Shown: positions 25,581 through 34,970, numbered from the stretch's first letter. The stretch: 64,000 nucleotides of DNA from Bradyrhizobium liaoningense (GCF_018130955.1 NZ_JAFCJM010000010.1:124001-188000); one strand, 5' to 3'. Made by a program: numbers and translations. Notes: generated from the sequence alone by a model not told the origin.

Positions 25581-26846
25581 TTACGCCGCAATCTTCACCG
25601 GCAGGGTCTCATAGCCCTTCACGAAACTCGAATAGACCCGCCTGGGTTCACCGACCACGTCGATATGATCGAACCGCTTCAAGATCTCTTCCCAGATGAT
25701 CTTGAGCTGGAGCTCGGCGAGCCGCAGGCCCACGCAGCGATGGATGCCGAAACCGAACGACAAATGCGTGCGCGGCCGCGCGCGGTCGATGATGAATTCG
25801 TAGGGGCGCTCGATCGCCTCCTCGTCGCGATTGCCGGAGACGTACCACATCACGACCTTGTCACCCTTCTTGATCTGCTTGCCCCGGAACTCGAAGTCTG
25901 CAAGCGCGGTGCGGCGCATATGGGCGAGCGGCGTCTGCCACCGGATCACCTCGGGCACGAAGCTGTCGATCAGGGCCGGATTCTCGCGCAGCTTGCGATA
26001 CTGGTCGGGATGCTGGCTCAGCGCGTAGATCGAGCCCGACATGGTGTTGCGCGTGGTGTCGTTGCCGCCGACGATGAGCAGGACCAGATTGCCGAGAAAA
26101 TTCCTGGCGTCCATGTCGCGCGTTGCCGCGCCATGCGCCATCATCGAGAGCAGGTCGCTCTTCGGCGGCTGTTCGATGCGTTCCTTCCACAGCCGCGAGA
26201 AATAGTCTGCGCATTCCATCAGCTCGGCCTGTCGCTCCTCCTCGGTGGCGACGAGGCCGTCGGGGCCGGGAATGGTGGTAGCGACATCGGACCACCGGGT
26301 CAGCTTGCGACGGTCTTCCCAGGGAAAGTCGAACAGCACCGCGAGCATCTGCGTGGTGAGCTCGATCGAGACGCGATCGACCCATTCGAACGTTTCGCCG
26401 CGCGGCAGATTGTCCAGGCACTCGGCCGAGCGCCTGCGGATGTTGGCCGCGAGCTCGTCCAGATGCGTCGGCGTGAACATTGGTGCCACGGTCTTGCGCT
26501 GCGCCGCATGGCGCGGCGGGTCCATGGCGATGAAGCTCTCGCGGCGCAGATCCGGGTCGATGTCGCGGATGGTGATGCCGCCGAGTGAGGAGGCCGAGGA
26601 GAACACCGAATGGTTGGTCTCGATCTCCATGATGTCGTTGTACTTGGTCACTGACCAATACGGTCCGAACATCGAGTCCTTGCAGTAGTGCACGGGGTCT
26701 TCGCGGCGCAGCCGGTCGAAATAGGGCCAGAACGTATCGGTTCTGAACAATTCAGGGTCGCCCGGATCGAATTGGTCCAACGGCAGAGACGATGCACGCT
26801 CGCGTAGCGCGTCGAGTTTGGCGGCGCTCTCGATGGTGCCATGCAT
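25581..26846 (-). CDS. Cytochrome P450, CYP153-like paralogue
   Basis: A 421-residue P450 closely resembling its downstream neighbour. It shows LLIVGGNDTTRNTMSGS in the I-helix, EVIRWQTPLAHMRRTAL with the ExxR motif, and FGFGIHRCVGLRLAE at the haem. An acidic DPVHYCKDSMFGPYWSVTKY matches the CYP153 N-terminal landmark. The start at 26846 (MHGTIES) has GGGAG upstream; the frame stays open further but no better start exists. Duplicated P450s of this family usually differ in chain length or substrate. The 288 bases upstream hold no gene and no copy of the shared dyad. Confidence 0.9.
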   Translation of the reverse strand: MHGTIESAAKLDALRERASSLPLDQFDPGDPELFRTDTFWPYFDRLRREDPVHYCKDSMFGPYWSVTKYNDIMEIETNHSVFSSASSLGGITIRDIDPDLRRESFIAMDPPRHAAQRKTVAPMFTPTHLDELAANIRRRSAECLDNLPRGETFEWVDRVSIELTTQMLAVLFDFPWEDRRKLTRWSDVATTIPGPDGLVATEEERQAELMECADYFSRLWKERIEQPPKSDLLSMMAHGAATRDMDARNFLGNLVLLIVGGNDTTRNTMSGSIYALSQHPDQYRKLRENPALIDSFVPEVIRWQTPLAHMRRTALADFEFRGKQIKKGDKVVMWYVSGNRDEEAIERPYEFIIDRARPRTHLSFGFGIHRCVGLRLAELQLKIIWEEILKRFDHIDVVGEPRRVYSSFVKGYETLPVKIAA

Positions 26847-27135
26847 GACCGGTTCTCCCTGACATCGCGCGCGTTTTTTCGATATTCTGCGCTGCGGTAT
26901 TTTGGGGTGCAATTACAACCGTTTGCGTGCGTCGGGGCAAGGGCGAGTTTTGCCACGGCGGGCCTTATCAGATCACGTCTGCGCGCCAGGATCCGCGTCG
27001 CTCAAGACGCGACGCCGGCGCATGCAAGTGTTCGTCAGGTCACAGTCGGGTGTTACGGATTCGAACCGGCATGGCCCGGCAGCCGACAAATCTCTATAGT
27101 TTTGCTGGGATTCGCGTGCCATTCGAGGTTGATCC

Positions 27136-28293
27136 GTGAATGACTTTCAATGGGCCCCGGTCGGCCCACCCCTTCCAGTTTCGCCGCCGCCGCTGCCACC
27201 GGCGCGGGTCGACTTCACCGGCGACCGCGGCGACTTCCGCCGCCTCGTCACCAAGGGCGCCGCGCTGGAGCTCGTCACCTTCGGTTTCTACCGGTTCTGG
27301 CTCGTCACCGACATCCGCCGGCATCTCTGGTCGAACACCTCGGTCAATGGCGACGCCGCCGAATATACCGGGCGCGCAAAAGAGCTTCTGCTCGGCTTCC
27401 TGTTCGCGCTCGCGATCCTGGTGCCGATCTATCTGGCTTATTTCCTCGTCACCATCGAGGTCGAGCGCTTCCAGGGCTTTGCCTCGACGCCGCTGTTCAT
27501 CAGCTTCTACGCATTCGGGCAGTTCGCGATCTACCGCGCGCGGCGCTACCGGCTGACGCGCACGGTGTGGCGCGGCGTGCGCTTCTGGATGGACGGCTCC
27601 GGCTGGGCCTATTCGCTGCGCGCCATGCTCTGGGGCTTGCTGGTGTTCCTGACGCTCGGACTGGCGCTGCCGTGGCGCGAGGCCTCGCTGGAGCGCTACA
27701 AGATGCAGCACTCGCATTACGGCGATCTCAACGGCGATTTCGTCGGCGACGGCTGGACGTTCTTCAAGCGCGGCTGGTGGCTGTGGCTGCTCAGCCCCGT
27801 TGCGATCATCATCTTTCCGCTGGCGCCGTTCTTCTATGCGGAGTTCAAGGCCCGGCAGTGGCGCTGGTGGCTGTCCGGCATCCGCATCGGCGGCGTGAGC
27901 TTGGAATCGAAGCTGCCGCACGACGCCTTCTATGGCCTGTACTGGAAGGTGATCGGCTGGACGATGCTGTTGTCCATGGCGCTCGGCATGTATGTGAGCA
28001 TCTGCACCGCCCTTGTCGTCAAGCTCGGGGGCGGCTCCCTTGAGGACGTCGTCGGTGGCGATGGGTTCAACAGCATCCCGCTGCTCGCACTCACCGTGAT
28101 CGGCTACTTTGCCATGGCGCTTGCATTCAACATCGTCATGCGCGTCTATCTCCAGCGCGATCTCTGGGCAAAAGTGCTGGAAACCACGCATGTGCATGGC
28201 ATCGAGGCGGCCGCAAACGTCCGTGCCAGCGGCGAGCTCGCCAGCGCGCTCGGCGAAGGCTTTGCCGATGGGCTCGATGTTGCAGGATTCTAG
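27136..28293 (+). CDS. DUF898 (YjgN-like) multi-pass membrane protein
   Basis: A 385-residue inner membrane protein. A proline-rich N-terminal lead (PLPVSPPPLPPARV) precedes the DUF898 core with about six membrane helices and the motif TFGFYRFWLVTDIRRHLW, then SLERYKMQHSHYGDL. Function of the family is unknown. GTG start. The M48 protease gene starts three bases after its stop, and this gene pair recurs across alphaproteobacteria, so they are probably a functional unit in the envelope. Confidence 0.85.
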   Translation: MNDFQWAPVGPPLPVSPPPLPPARVDFTGDRGDFRRLVTKGAALELVTFGFYRFWLVTDIRRHLWSNTSVNGDAAEYTGRAKELLLGFLFALAILVPIYLAYFLVTIEVERFQGFASTPLFISFYAFGQFAIYRARRYRLTRTVWRGVRFWMDGSGWAYSLRAMLWGLLVFLTLGLALPWREASLERYKMQHSHYGDLNGDFVGDGWTFFKRGWWLWLLSPVAIIIFPLAPFFYAEFKARQWRWWLSGIRIGGVSLESKLPHDAFYGLYWKVIGWTMLLSMALGMYVSICTALVVKLGGGSLEDVVGGDGFNSIPLLALTVIGYFAMALAFNIVMRVYLQRDLWAKVLETTHVHGIEAAANVRASGELASALGEGFADGLDVAGF

Positions 28294-28296
28294 CGC

Positions 28297-29412
28297 GTGA
28301 GTGACGTTTCCCAACCAATCGCAGCCGCGGAACAGCCGCCCCGCATCGCGATCTTCTTCGACGGCGTGACCAGCCGCCGCCGCGAGGTGACGCTCGCGCT
28401 TCTTGACCAGCTCGAAATTGTCGAGACCGGCGAGGCAGCGATCCGCTGGGCCTATGCCGACATTCGCCGCGCCGACTCGCCGGCCGGACTCTTGCGCCTG
28501 TCCTGCACGAGTGCGCCGCCTCTGGCGCGCCTGGAGGTTCGCGACACGCAGCTTGCCTCCGATATCGTCACGCGCTGCGCACGGCTCGACGAGCACCGGA
28601 CCAGCCGCCGCGGCGTGGCGAAAATCGTCGGCTGGTCGGTTGCCGCCGCGGCCTCCCTCGTGGCCGTCGTTCTCTTCGGCATGCCGCTTGCCGCCGACCG
28701 GCTCGCGCCGCTGGTGCCGGAAGCGCTGCAACAGCGGATCGGCGATGCCGCGGAGGTCCAGGTCAAGGCCATTTTCGGCGGCGGCGTCTGCAACGATCCC
28801 GAAGGGCAAGCCGCCTTCACAAAACTCGTGAACCGCATCCGCGACGCCGCCGGCCTCGACGCTTCGGTGAAATCGGCGGTGCTGCCGACATCGGTGCCCA
28901 ACGCCTTCGCGCTACCCGGCGGCAAGGTCTACATGCTGAAGGGCCTGCTCGACAGGGCCGACAATCCGGACGAGGTCGCCGGCATCCTCGCCCACGAGTT
29001 CGGCCATCTCAAGCATCACGACAACATGCGCGGCCTGATCTACAACGGCGGCACCTCGTTCCTGATCGGCCTCTTGTTCGGCGACGTCACCGGCTCCAGC
29101 GCCGTGATCTTTGCCTCGCGCAGCGTGGTCGAAGCCTCCTATTCGCGCGACGCCGAGCAGGCCGCCGACACGTTTGCGATCGAGATGATGCACGCACTCG
29201 GCCGCTCGCCAAAGCCTGCGGCGGAGCTGATGTACCGCATTACCGGCAAGGAAGGCGGCAAGGGCATCACCATCCTTGCGAGCCACCCGCTGACCGAGGA
29301 CCGCCTCGCGCGCATGACCAAGGAAGACCAGCCGCCAAGCGGTCCGCCGCTGCTGACGGCGCAGGAGTGGAAAGCGCTGAAGGGGATTTGCGGCGGCAGC
29401 GGCAAGGTCTGA
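28297..29412 (+). CDS. M48-family membrane metalloprotease
   Basis: A 371-residue zinc peptidase. One membrane helix lies near residues 110-130; the catalytic motif HEFGH is at 233-237 and a third zinc ligand comes from the SRDAEQAADTFAIEMM segment. Residues 20-100 form an N-terminal DUF-type domain facing the other side of the membrane. The gene starts three bases after the DUF898 gene. M48 members such as HtpX and BepA degrade or check membrane and outer-membrane proteins; this one resembles the Oma1/BepA-like group rather than HtpX. Confidence 0.87.
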   Translation: MSDVSQPIAAAEQPPRIAIFFDGVTSRRREVTLALLDQLEIVETGEAAIRWAYADIRRADSPAGLLRLSCTSAPPLARLEVRDTQLASDIVTRCARLDEHRTSRRGVAKIVGWSVAAAASLVAVVLFGMPLAADRLAPLVPEALQQRIGDAAEVQVKAIFGGGVCNDPEGQAAFTKLVNRIRDAAGLDASVKSAVLPTSVPNAFALPGGKVYMLKGLLDRADNPDEVAGILAHEFGHLKHHDNMRGLIYNGGTSFLIGLLFGDVTGSSAVIFASRSVVEASYSRDAEQAADTFAIEMMHALGRSPKPAAELMYRITGKEGGKGITILASHPLTEDRLARMTKEDQPPSGPPLLTAQEWKALKGICGGSGKV

Positions 29413-29424
29413 CGCGCGCGCAGA

Positions 29425-30270
29425 TTACGGCTGCGGTCCCGACAGGTTCATTTCACGCTCGGCCCGGAACACGTTTCCGTAGAGACTTGCGATCCATTGA
29501 CGGCCGCGCGAGGTGACATTGAGATAGCGTATCGCCGTCTGAATCTGGGGCGCGACGTTGTTCCAATAAAATTGCGGGTACTTGTAGACGATGTCCGCCG
29601 GCGTGGCGTAGCCGAGCGTCTTGTTGAGCCCGATCTCCTCGAACTCGTAGAACAGCGCGTTCGACTTTTTCAGATAATTGGGATCGCCGAGCTGGCCGAT
29701 CAGGTCGGCGGCGCGCAGCAACAACCCTTCCTCTTCGATCAGGCTGTCGTTCGACACTATCGTGTAGGGAAAGCGGGTGTACTCGATCGCCCGGGCAACC
29801 CGGTTCGCATCCAGCTCTTCGACCGCGTCCAGGCGCTCGAGGACGAACAGCTTCGACCGGTCGACATGATAGGGGGCAAGGGCGGCATCGGACGATCCCC
29901 GCGGCAGACGAACGGTGCCACCCGTGACATCAGAAATGAAGGTCTCGTCTTCATCTCCCTGCACAACGCCGCGAACGTATCCGATGTCGTGAGTCAGGCA
30001 CGCCAGGATGAAATTCGCATAATCGTTCGCCGTCGTTAGCCGCAACAGCGCGCGTCCGGTCAGGATGTCGTGCCCGGCGAGGGTCACCAGCAATGTATGC
30101 TCGATGTTGTGGTACAGGGCGTCGCTGTTGCCGATGCACTCCAGGGTGAGCTTTGCGGCAAACGGAAGCAACTCGGTCAAGCCGGCATTTGAAGCGCCGA
30201 ATCGGTCCCTGGTCTCCGCGGTGAGAAACGAGCCCAAAGCCTGCGATACAAGTTCCGGAACCGTGATCAT
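29425..30270 (-). CDS. HD-domain phosphohydrolase
   Basis: A 281-residue protein with an HD superfamily metal site: YHNIEHT (His58) and the HD pair at residues 94-95 in CLTHDIGYVR. The spacing resembles PDEase-type HD domains that hydrolyse cyclic nucleotides. No sensor or output domain is attached. It converges with the M48 gene (12 bases apart) and is divergent from nothing on its left. The substrate cannot be named; cyclic nucleotide is an option because a cyclase is encoded in this window, but it is 20 kb away. Confidence 0.75.
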   Translation of the reverse strand: MITVPELVSQALGSFLTAETRDRFGASNAGLTELLPFAAKLTLECIGNSDALYHNIEHTLLVTLAGHDILTGRALLRLTTANDYANFILACLTHDIGYVRGVVQGDEDETFISDVTGGTVRLPRGSSDAALAPYHVDRSKLFVLERLDAVEELDANRVARAIEYTRFPYTIVSNDSLIEEEGLLLRAADLIGQLGDPNYLKKSNALFYEFEEIGLNKTLGYATPADIVYKYPQFYWNNVAPQIQTAIRYLNVTSRGRQWIASLYGNVFRAEREMNLSGPQP

Positions 30271-30403
30271 TTCAATATTCCGTCAGCGTGACACGTCGGG
30301 AATTCGGCGCCTCCAACTACTCGATCGTGGTCGCGCCGGCCTGTTGATTTGAATCAACACCGGCTCCCGTGAGTTCCGGCGCGCGCCATTCACCGTCCGG
30401 GGC

Positions 30404-31987
30404 TTATACGAACCACGCGCTCTTGTTCTTCGCTTTTGCAGAGGCCATCGCGGCGTCGAACTGCGCGCGCGCGGTCTTGTCCGCCCGGTCGTAGGCGGCC
30501 TTCATCTCCTTGGCCAGTTCGACCAGCACCGGTGAACCCGCCGGCGGGCTTCCATAGGCGCGGCCAACCGGCGGCAACGCGCCTGCATAGTTGGTCAGCG
30601 CCTGGGTCGCCTCGTCGTAAATGGCGGCGCGGAAATATTCGAGGAACGTCCGGATGTTGGCGCGGGCTTCCGTGGAGGCCGTGACGTCGGCCGCCTCGTC
30701 CACGACGAGCTGGGCTTCAGCGGTCGACAGCCGTGGAGGCTTCTTCTTGGCCTGGGCGTTGATCCAGTCCATGAAAAGCTTAAGGCCGGCGCGCATATAG
30801 GTGCGGCCGGTTTCCTTCTCGTAGGTGGCAACCCATCGCTGCGCCAGTTCGAAGTCCATGAGATGGGAGACTTCGTGAAACAGCGTGCCTGCCGCGTGGG
30901 CAGGTTTGTCGAGCAATGCCTTGTCGAGATCGAAGGCGGTGACGAGGCCGAGATGGAAGTCCGTATCCTTCTGTCCGACGACCGGCCCATGCCTCGCGTC
31001 GGAACCGGATCCCTTTTCGGGGGTCGCCGTCAGATTGATCTTCCCGGCCTGCCGCTGCGATGTGGTTGCGTTGATCTGGATCTCCGACGTCTCCGCGCCG
31101 AAGATCAGTGCCGCGCGCGTCTCGTCGGTTTGCTGGCCGGCCGGCTTGAGAGCGCTCAACGGCGGCAGGATATGCACGTCCTTGAATTGCACGCCGGCAT
31201 GCGCAAGCGCCTCAGCCTTCCTGGCCTCGGGGTCATAGGCACTGGCGGTCTGAATATCGATCCCGGTCTCGGTCTCGAACGCGTGCCATTTGCCGTTCTT
31301 GTCCTGCGCAACGGCCGCAGGCTCAGCCTTCGCCAGTCGGGCCACGGCACTGGCCTGCCGCCTGTCGTCATAGCCGCTGACATCGCCGACTTCGCGCTTG
31401 ACCAGGATTTGCCTGTCCATGCGGTCCTTGCCGAGCAGCTTGCCGACCAAGGCCGACTGGGGATCGGGCTTCAGTGCGAGGGAGGGTGACCGTCCCGCCT
31501 GCTGAACGGTATGCGTCAGCTCATGCGCCATCAGCCGCATGCCCTGCGTGGTGCCGGGCCGGAACCGCTCGCGCGCGAAAGCGATGTGATGGCCGAACGC
31601 AAAAGCCTCCGCGCCGAGCGCGGCCGCAGCGCCGGCGGCAGGCGCATCGGTGTGGATTCGCACATGGCCAAAATCGTGGCCGAAGCGCGGCTCCATGAAC
31701 GCACGTGTCGCGGCATCGAGCGGACGCCCGGGCGAGCGCAAGAGGTCAGCGACGATGGGCGGCGTCTCCGCGCGGGACGTTGCGGGATGAATGGCGGTGC
31801 GGCCGAAATCATGACCGGATGAATTGGCTGCGCCATCCACGATCTGATCGGCAACGCGATCGGCGTCCTGCTCGAACGCGTCGCGCGTCGCTTTGGCGGC
31901 GAGCGTTGGCGGTGGCGAGGACGTGCGGCGACGGATGCTGGAAACCGGTGCGGTCGCCCGCGTCGCTGTGGCGTGACGGAATGTCAT
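30404..31987 (-). CDS. DUF4157 protein with two HExxH metalloprotease sites
   Basis: A 527-residue protein. Residues 36-164 form a DUF4157 domain (EQDADRVADQIVDG ... FGHDFGHVRIHTDAPA ... MAHELTHTVQQ) with HELTH at 155-159. A second zinc motif HEVSH sits at 371-375 in LFHEVSHLMDFELAQRW, inside an unrecognised domain of about residues 240-460. DUF4157 is best known from effectors of extracellular contractile injection systems and from secreted peptidase-like proteins. There is no signal peptide, consistent with loading into a particle rather than Sec export. The start at 31987 has GGGGAG upstream. No sheath or tube genes are in the window. Confidence 0.82.
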   Translation of the reverse strand: MTFRHATATRATAPVSSIRRRTSSPPPTLAAKATRDAFEQDADRVADQIVDGAANSSGHDFGRTAIHPATSRAETPPIVADLLRSPGRPLDAATRAFMEPRFGHDFGHVRIHTDAPAAGAAAALGAEAFAFGHHIAFARERFRPGTTQGMRLMAHELTHTVQQAGRSPSLALKPDPQSALVGKLLGKDRMDRQILVKREVGDVSGYDDRRQASAVARLAKAEPAAVAQDKNGKWHAFETETGIDIQTASAYDPEARKAEALAHAGVQFKDVHILPPLSALKPAGQQTDETRAALIFGAETSEIQINATTSQRQAGKINLTATPEKGSGSDARHGPVVGQKDTDFHLGLVTAFDLDKALLDKPAHAAGTLFHEVSHLMDFELAQRWVATYEKETGRTYMRAGLKLFMDWINAQAKKKPPRLSTAEAQLVVDEAADVTASTEARANIRTFLEYFRAAIYDEATQALTNYAGALPPVGRAYGSPPAGSPVLVELAKEMKAAYDRADKTARAQFDAAMASAKAKNKSAWFV

Positions 31988-32161
31988 GCAGGCATCGCTC
32001 CCCGACCGGAGAATGCACCTCTCGTCAAGTGTAGGTCGCAGGACGGAGCGACGTCCACTGAAAACGCGGATCGGCGGAACTGTCCACGCGCGCAGGGTCT
32101 TGAACCTCGGCACCCCCTCCATTGTCCCATAGAGACCCAGTCCAAGCCGAGGGAGAGTTCC

Positions 32162-32968
32162 ATGAGTGCTCAGGACCCGTTTGCTGGCTTCAAGTCCATC
32201 CAGAAGGAAGTCTGGTCGACCTTTGCGCCAATGGAGACGTTCACGACGCCGCCGGCGGCGAAACTCGTGAACTTCGCAGGCATTGCCGCCGGTCAGAACG
32301 TTCTCGACGTCGGATGCGGAACGGGCGTGACCACGGTCACGGCGGCGCGCAGGGGCGCCAAGGTGCGCGGTCTCGACCTCTCGCCGGTTCTGCTCGAACG
32401 CGCGCGGGAGAATGCCGCGCTCGCGAAGCTCGACATCGACTTCAGGGAAGGTGACGCCGAGGACCTTCCCTATGGCAATGGCGAGTTCGACACGGTCATC
32501 AGCCAGTTCGGCCATATGTTCGCGCCGCGTCCCGAGGTCGCGGTGTCCGAGATGCTGCGCGTGCTGAAGCCCGGCGGCATCATCGCCTTCTCCACCTGGC
32601 CGCCGCACCTCTTCATCGGGCGCATGTTCGCGCTTGTTGGCCACCATCTCCCGCCGCCCGAGGGCGTTGCGCCGCCGGCTTTGTGGGGCGATCCGAAGAT
32701 CATCGCGGAGCGTCTTGGCGGCAAGGTCGGAAGCGTCTCGTTCGAGATGGACATGATGGCACCGTCCGCGCTGAGCCCGCAGCATTTCCGGCGCCTGATG
32801 GAGACCACGGTCGGACCGGTCATGAAGGTCGTCCAGCAGTATAGGGACGAGCCGGACAAGCTGACGAGCCTGCGCGCGGAGCTGGAAGCGCTGATCACGG
32901 AGTTCTTCGATCCGGCCGGCAACGTCATGCGTCAGCAGTTTTTGATGACGAAGGCGCGCAAGATCTAA
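32162..32968 (+). CDS. SAM-dependent methyltransferase (class I)
   Basis: A 268-residue Rossmann methyltransferase. The SAM motif I is VLDVGCGTGVTT, motif II GLDLSPVLLERAREN, with FREGDAEDLPYGNGEFDTVI downstream. The pattern resembles UbiE/MenG-type small-molecule enzymes. GGGAG precedes the ATG at 32162. It is divergent from the DUF4157 gene across 174 bases, which is shared promoter space; whether the two act together is unknown. Substrate not assigned. Confidence 0.85.
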   Translation: MSAQDPFAGFKSIQKEVWSTFAPMETFTTPPAAKLVNFAGIAAGQNVLDVGCGTGVTTVTAARRGAKVRGLDLSPVLLERARENAALAKLDIDFREGDAEDLPYGNGEFDTVISQFGHMFAPRPEVAVSEMLRVLKPGGIIAFSTWPPHLFIGRMFALVGHHLPPPEGVAPPALWGDPKIIAERLGGKVGSVSFEMDMMAPSALSPQHFRRLMETTVGPVMKVVQQYRDEPDKLTSLRAELEALITEFFDPAGNVMRQQFLMTKARKI

Positions 32969-33046
32969 ATCGTCCGCGTCATGCATGGGCGTGACCGGGA
33001 ACCATCTCGCATGTCCGGCGTTGCGACGCTGACGTGGAGGTCCCTC

Positions 33047-33304
33047 ATGAGTAGCGAGCGGGATAGCCAACGTACCACCATCGGATTTGTTGCCCTTGCG
33101 GTGATCATCGCAATACTGGCGGCATTCGTCTCGACACTGGCGCGGGTCGATACAAGGACCGCCAACAACGAGACCCCGCCCGGCACGACGGGCCTCGCCA
33201 AACCTCGCCCCCCGCTGGACCGCGCGCCAGGCCAGGCGCTGACAGGCGCGAGCGAGGGCGGCAGGACGAATTCGCCTCCCGGGACTCCGTGGCATAAGCC
33301 GTAA
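33047..33304 (+). CDS. Small single-span membrane protein, unknown function
   Basis: An 85-residue protein with one clear membrane helix (TIGFVALAVIIAILAAFVST) and a proline-glycine-rich C-terminal tail outside it. GGAGG lies seven bases before the ATG at 33047, which supports translation. No family is recognised. Confidence 0.65.
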   Translation: MSSERDSQRTTIGFVALAVIIAILAAFVSTLARVDTRTANNETPPGTTGLAKPRPPLDRAPGQALTGASEGGRTNSPPGTPWHKP

Positions 33305-33337
33305 TCGATTGCGCCGGGCGCTCGGTCGCGACGCTCT

Positions 33338-34162
33338 CTACTCCGCCAGATTGTTCACCTGCTTCACCCAGGCGCGCACGTCCTTGAGCACCTCGGGCAA
33401 GAGCGCCTTCACCTCCTGCACCGTCATGCCCGGCCTGATGCGGGGATCGTAGAGCAGGTTGAGGATGTACTGGTCGTAGACGTCAAAATAGCCCATCGAC
33501 ACATTGTCGTTGAACATGGTCCAGGGCACGCTCGACGTGTCGTTGATCGGACCCAGCGACTGCAGGACCTCCTCATAGGCGCAGTCGAGGAAGACGAAGT
33601 CGCCATTGTCGATCGTGAGGATGACGTCGGAGTGCTCGATCTCGAATCGCTCGTTCTTGCGGAAGCCGGACAGGCATTGCGGATCGAGCGAGGAGCGGAT
33701 CTCGCGCGCCTTTTCGGTGCCGTAGAAGGCGGAGATGGTGCGGTAGAGATCGCGGTCGCGCACCAGCTTCACCCGCACATTGGCGGCCTCGCTGTTGTCG
33801 GTCATGGCGATGTCGAGATGCTGCACGCGCTTGGCAATGTCGGCCACGACCTTGGCGAGCTGCGCCTTGCGGTCGGCGCGGCCGTCGCTGTCGGCGAAGA
33901 CACGCACCGGCGCGTCGAACTTGCGGATGCGGTCGACGCGGCCGGCGAGGTGATATTCGGCGCCGAACGCGGTCTTGAAGAAGCCTTCGACGATCTCGCT
34001 GTCGGTAAAGCTCTTGCGTTCGCTGCGCTGGCGCGAGGCGACCGCCGGAAGCTCACCCGCGGTGGCGTTTGCGGCGATGTCGCCTGCAAACATCAGCGCC
34101 GCGAGCGCCAGCAGGGCAGCGCGCGGGAGGGACGGGAGCGGGCAAAGTGTGGTCATTGCCAT
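33338..34162 (-). CDS. DUF2927 domain protein, secreted
   Basis: A 274-residue protein with a signal peptide (SLPRAALLALAALMFAGDIA) followed by the DUF2927 domain (FTDSEIVEGFFKTAFGAEYH, then RKFDAPVRVF). The conserved cysteine pair in DPQCLSGF and FLDCAYEE may form a disulfide. The C-terminal MSMGYFDVYDQYILNLLYDPR is typical of the family. ATG 34162 or 34156 both possible. Homologues are periplasmic or surface proteins of unknown role in rhizobia. Function not assigned. Confidence 0.8.
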   Translation of the reverse strand: MAMTTLCPLPSLPRAALLALAALMFAGDIAANATAGELPAVASRQRSERKSFTDSEIVEGFFKTAFGAEYHLAGRVDRIRKFDAPVRVFADSDGRADRKAQLAKVVADIAKRVQHLDIAMTDNSEAANVRVKLVRDRDLYRTISAFYGTEKAREIRSSLDPQCLSGFRKNERFEIEHSDVILTIDNGDFVFLDCAYEEVLQSLGPINDTSSVPWTMFNDNVSMGYFDVYDQYILNLLYDPRIRPGMTVQEVKALLPEVLKDVRAWVKQVNNLAE

Positions 34163-34397
34163 CAGACGCTGCCGTATTCGCACCTGGCGCACAAGACCGC
34201 ATCGCAGAAGCCGTCCGGTTCCGCCTGTGCCAAATGCGCCCAGAGTCGCGTAGGGTGGGCAAAGCGACCGGCGCGCGCAAAAGCGCGCCCGAAGCGTGCC
34301 CACCATTTCGCGGTCATACGGGCGGTGGGCACGCCATCGGCGCGCGTTTGCGCAGCCCGCTGGCTTTGCCCACCCTCCGAATTCCTCAGTGCCGCGC

Positions 34398-34970
34398 CTA
34401 GTTGTTCAGGACCACGACCGTGGTTCCGATCGAGACGCGGCTGTAGAGGTCGGTCACGTCGTCATTGGTCATGCGGAAGCAGCCGGAGGAGACCGCCTGG
34501 CCGATGGTCTCCGGCTCGTTGGAGCCGTGGATCCGGTAGAGCGTCGATCCCAGATACATCGCGCGCGCGCCGAGCGGGTTCTCGATACCGCCCTTCATGT
34601 GACGCGGCAGGTCCGGCCGGCGGGCCAGCATCTGCGATGGCGGGGTCCAGTCCGGCCATTCCTTCTTGGCGGTGATGCGATGCACGCCGCCCCAGCGGAA
34701 GCCGTCGCGGCCGACGCCGATGCCGTAGCGCAGCGCCTGGCCGTTCGGCATCACGAGATAGAGCCGCCGCTCGCCGGTGTTAATGACGATCGTGCCCGGC
34801 GCGTAGTTACCGGAATACATCACGGTGGAGCGAGGGATCGGGCTCGAGCCGCCGCCAAGGTAGGAGTTGGAGCTGGTGCCCGTGAAATCGAACATGCCCG
34901 CGGACGCGCCGCCCGCGCCGATCGTGAGAGCCGCGACAGTGGCAACGGATGCGGCAAAAAACCGGATCAT
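34398..34970 (-). CDS. L,D-transpeptidase (YkuD domain)
   Basis: A 190-residue exported cell-wall enzyme. After a signal peptide (IRFFAASVATVAALTIGAGG) comes a YkuD domain whose active site reads IHGSNEPETIGQAVSSGC, with catalytic Cys164 and His148. It makes 3-3 peptidoglycan cross-links or attaches proteins to the wall. The ATG at 34970 has GGGGGAAGGA upstream. Bradyrhizobium genomes carry many such paralogues; this one has no extra wall-binding domain. Confidence 0.9.
   Translation of the reverse strand: MIRFFAASVATVAALTIGAGGASAGMFDFTGTSSNSYLGGGSSPIPRSTVMYSGNYAPGTIVINTGERRLYLVMPNGQALRYGIGVGRDGFRWGGVHRITAKKEWPDWTPPSQMLARRPDLPRHMKGGIENPLGARAMYLGSTLYRIHGSNEPETIGQAVSSGCFRMTNDDVTDLYSRVSIGTTVVVLNN

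Noticed and set aside
27094-28809. Minus-strand frame opposite DUF898 and the M48 gene
   Set aside because: It crosses two good genes and is only an antisense frame.
31988-33295. N-terminal extension of the DUF4157 frame to 963 residues
   Set aside because: The extension runs antisense through the methyltransferase gene and has no domain; the ATG at 31987 has a ribosome site and fits the DUF4157 start.
30404-33304. An eCIS or phage-tail locus around the DUF4157 gene
   Set aside because: No sheath, tube, baseplate, spike or AAA+ gene is present within the window; only the single cargo-like protein is seen.
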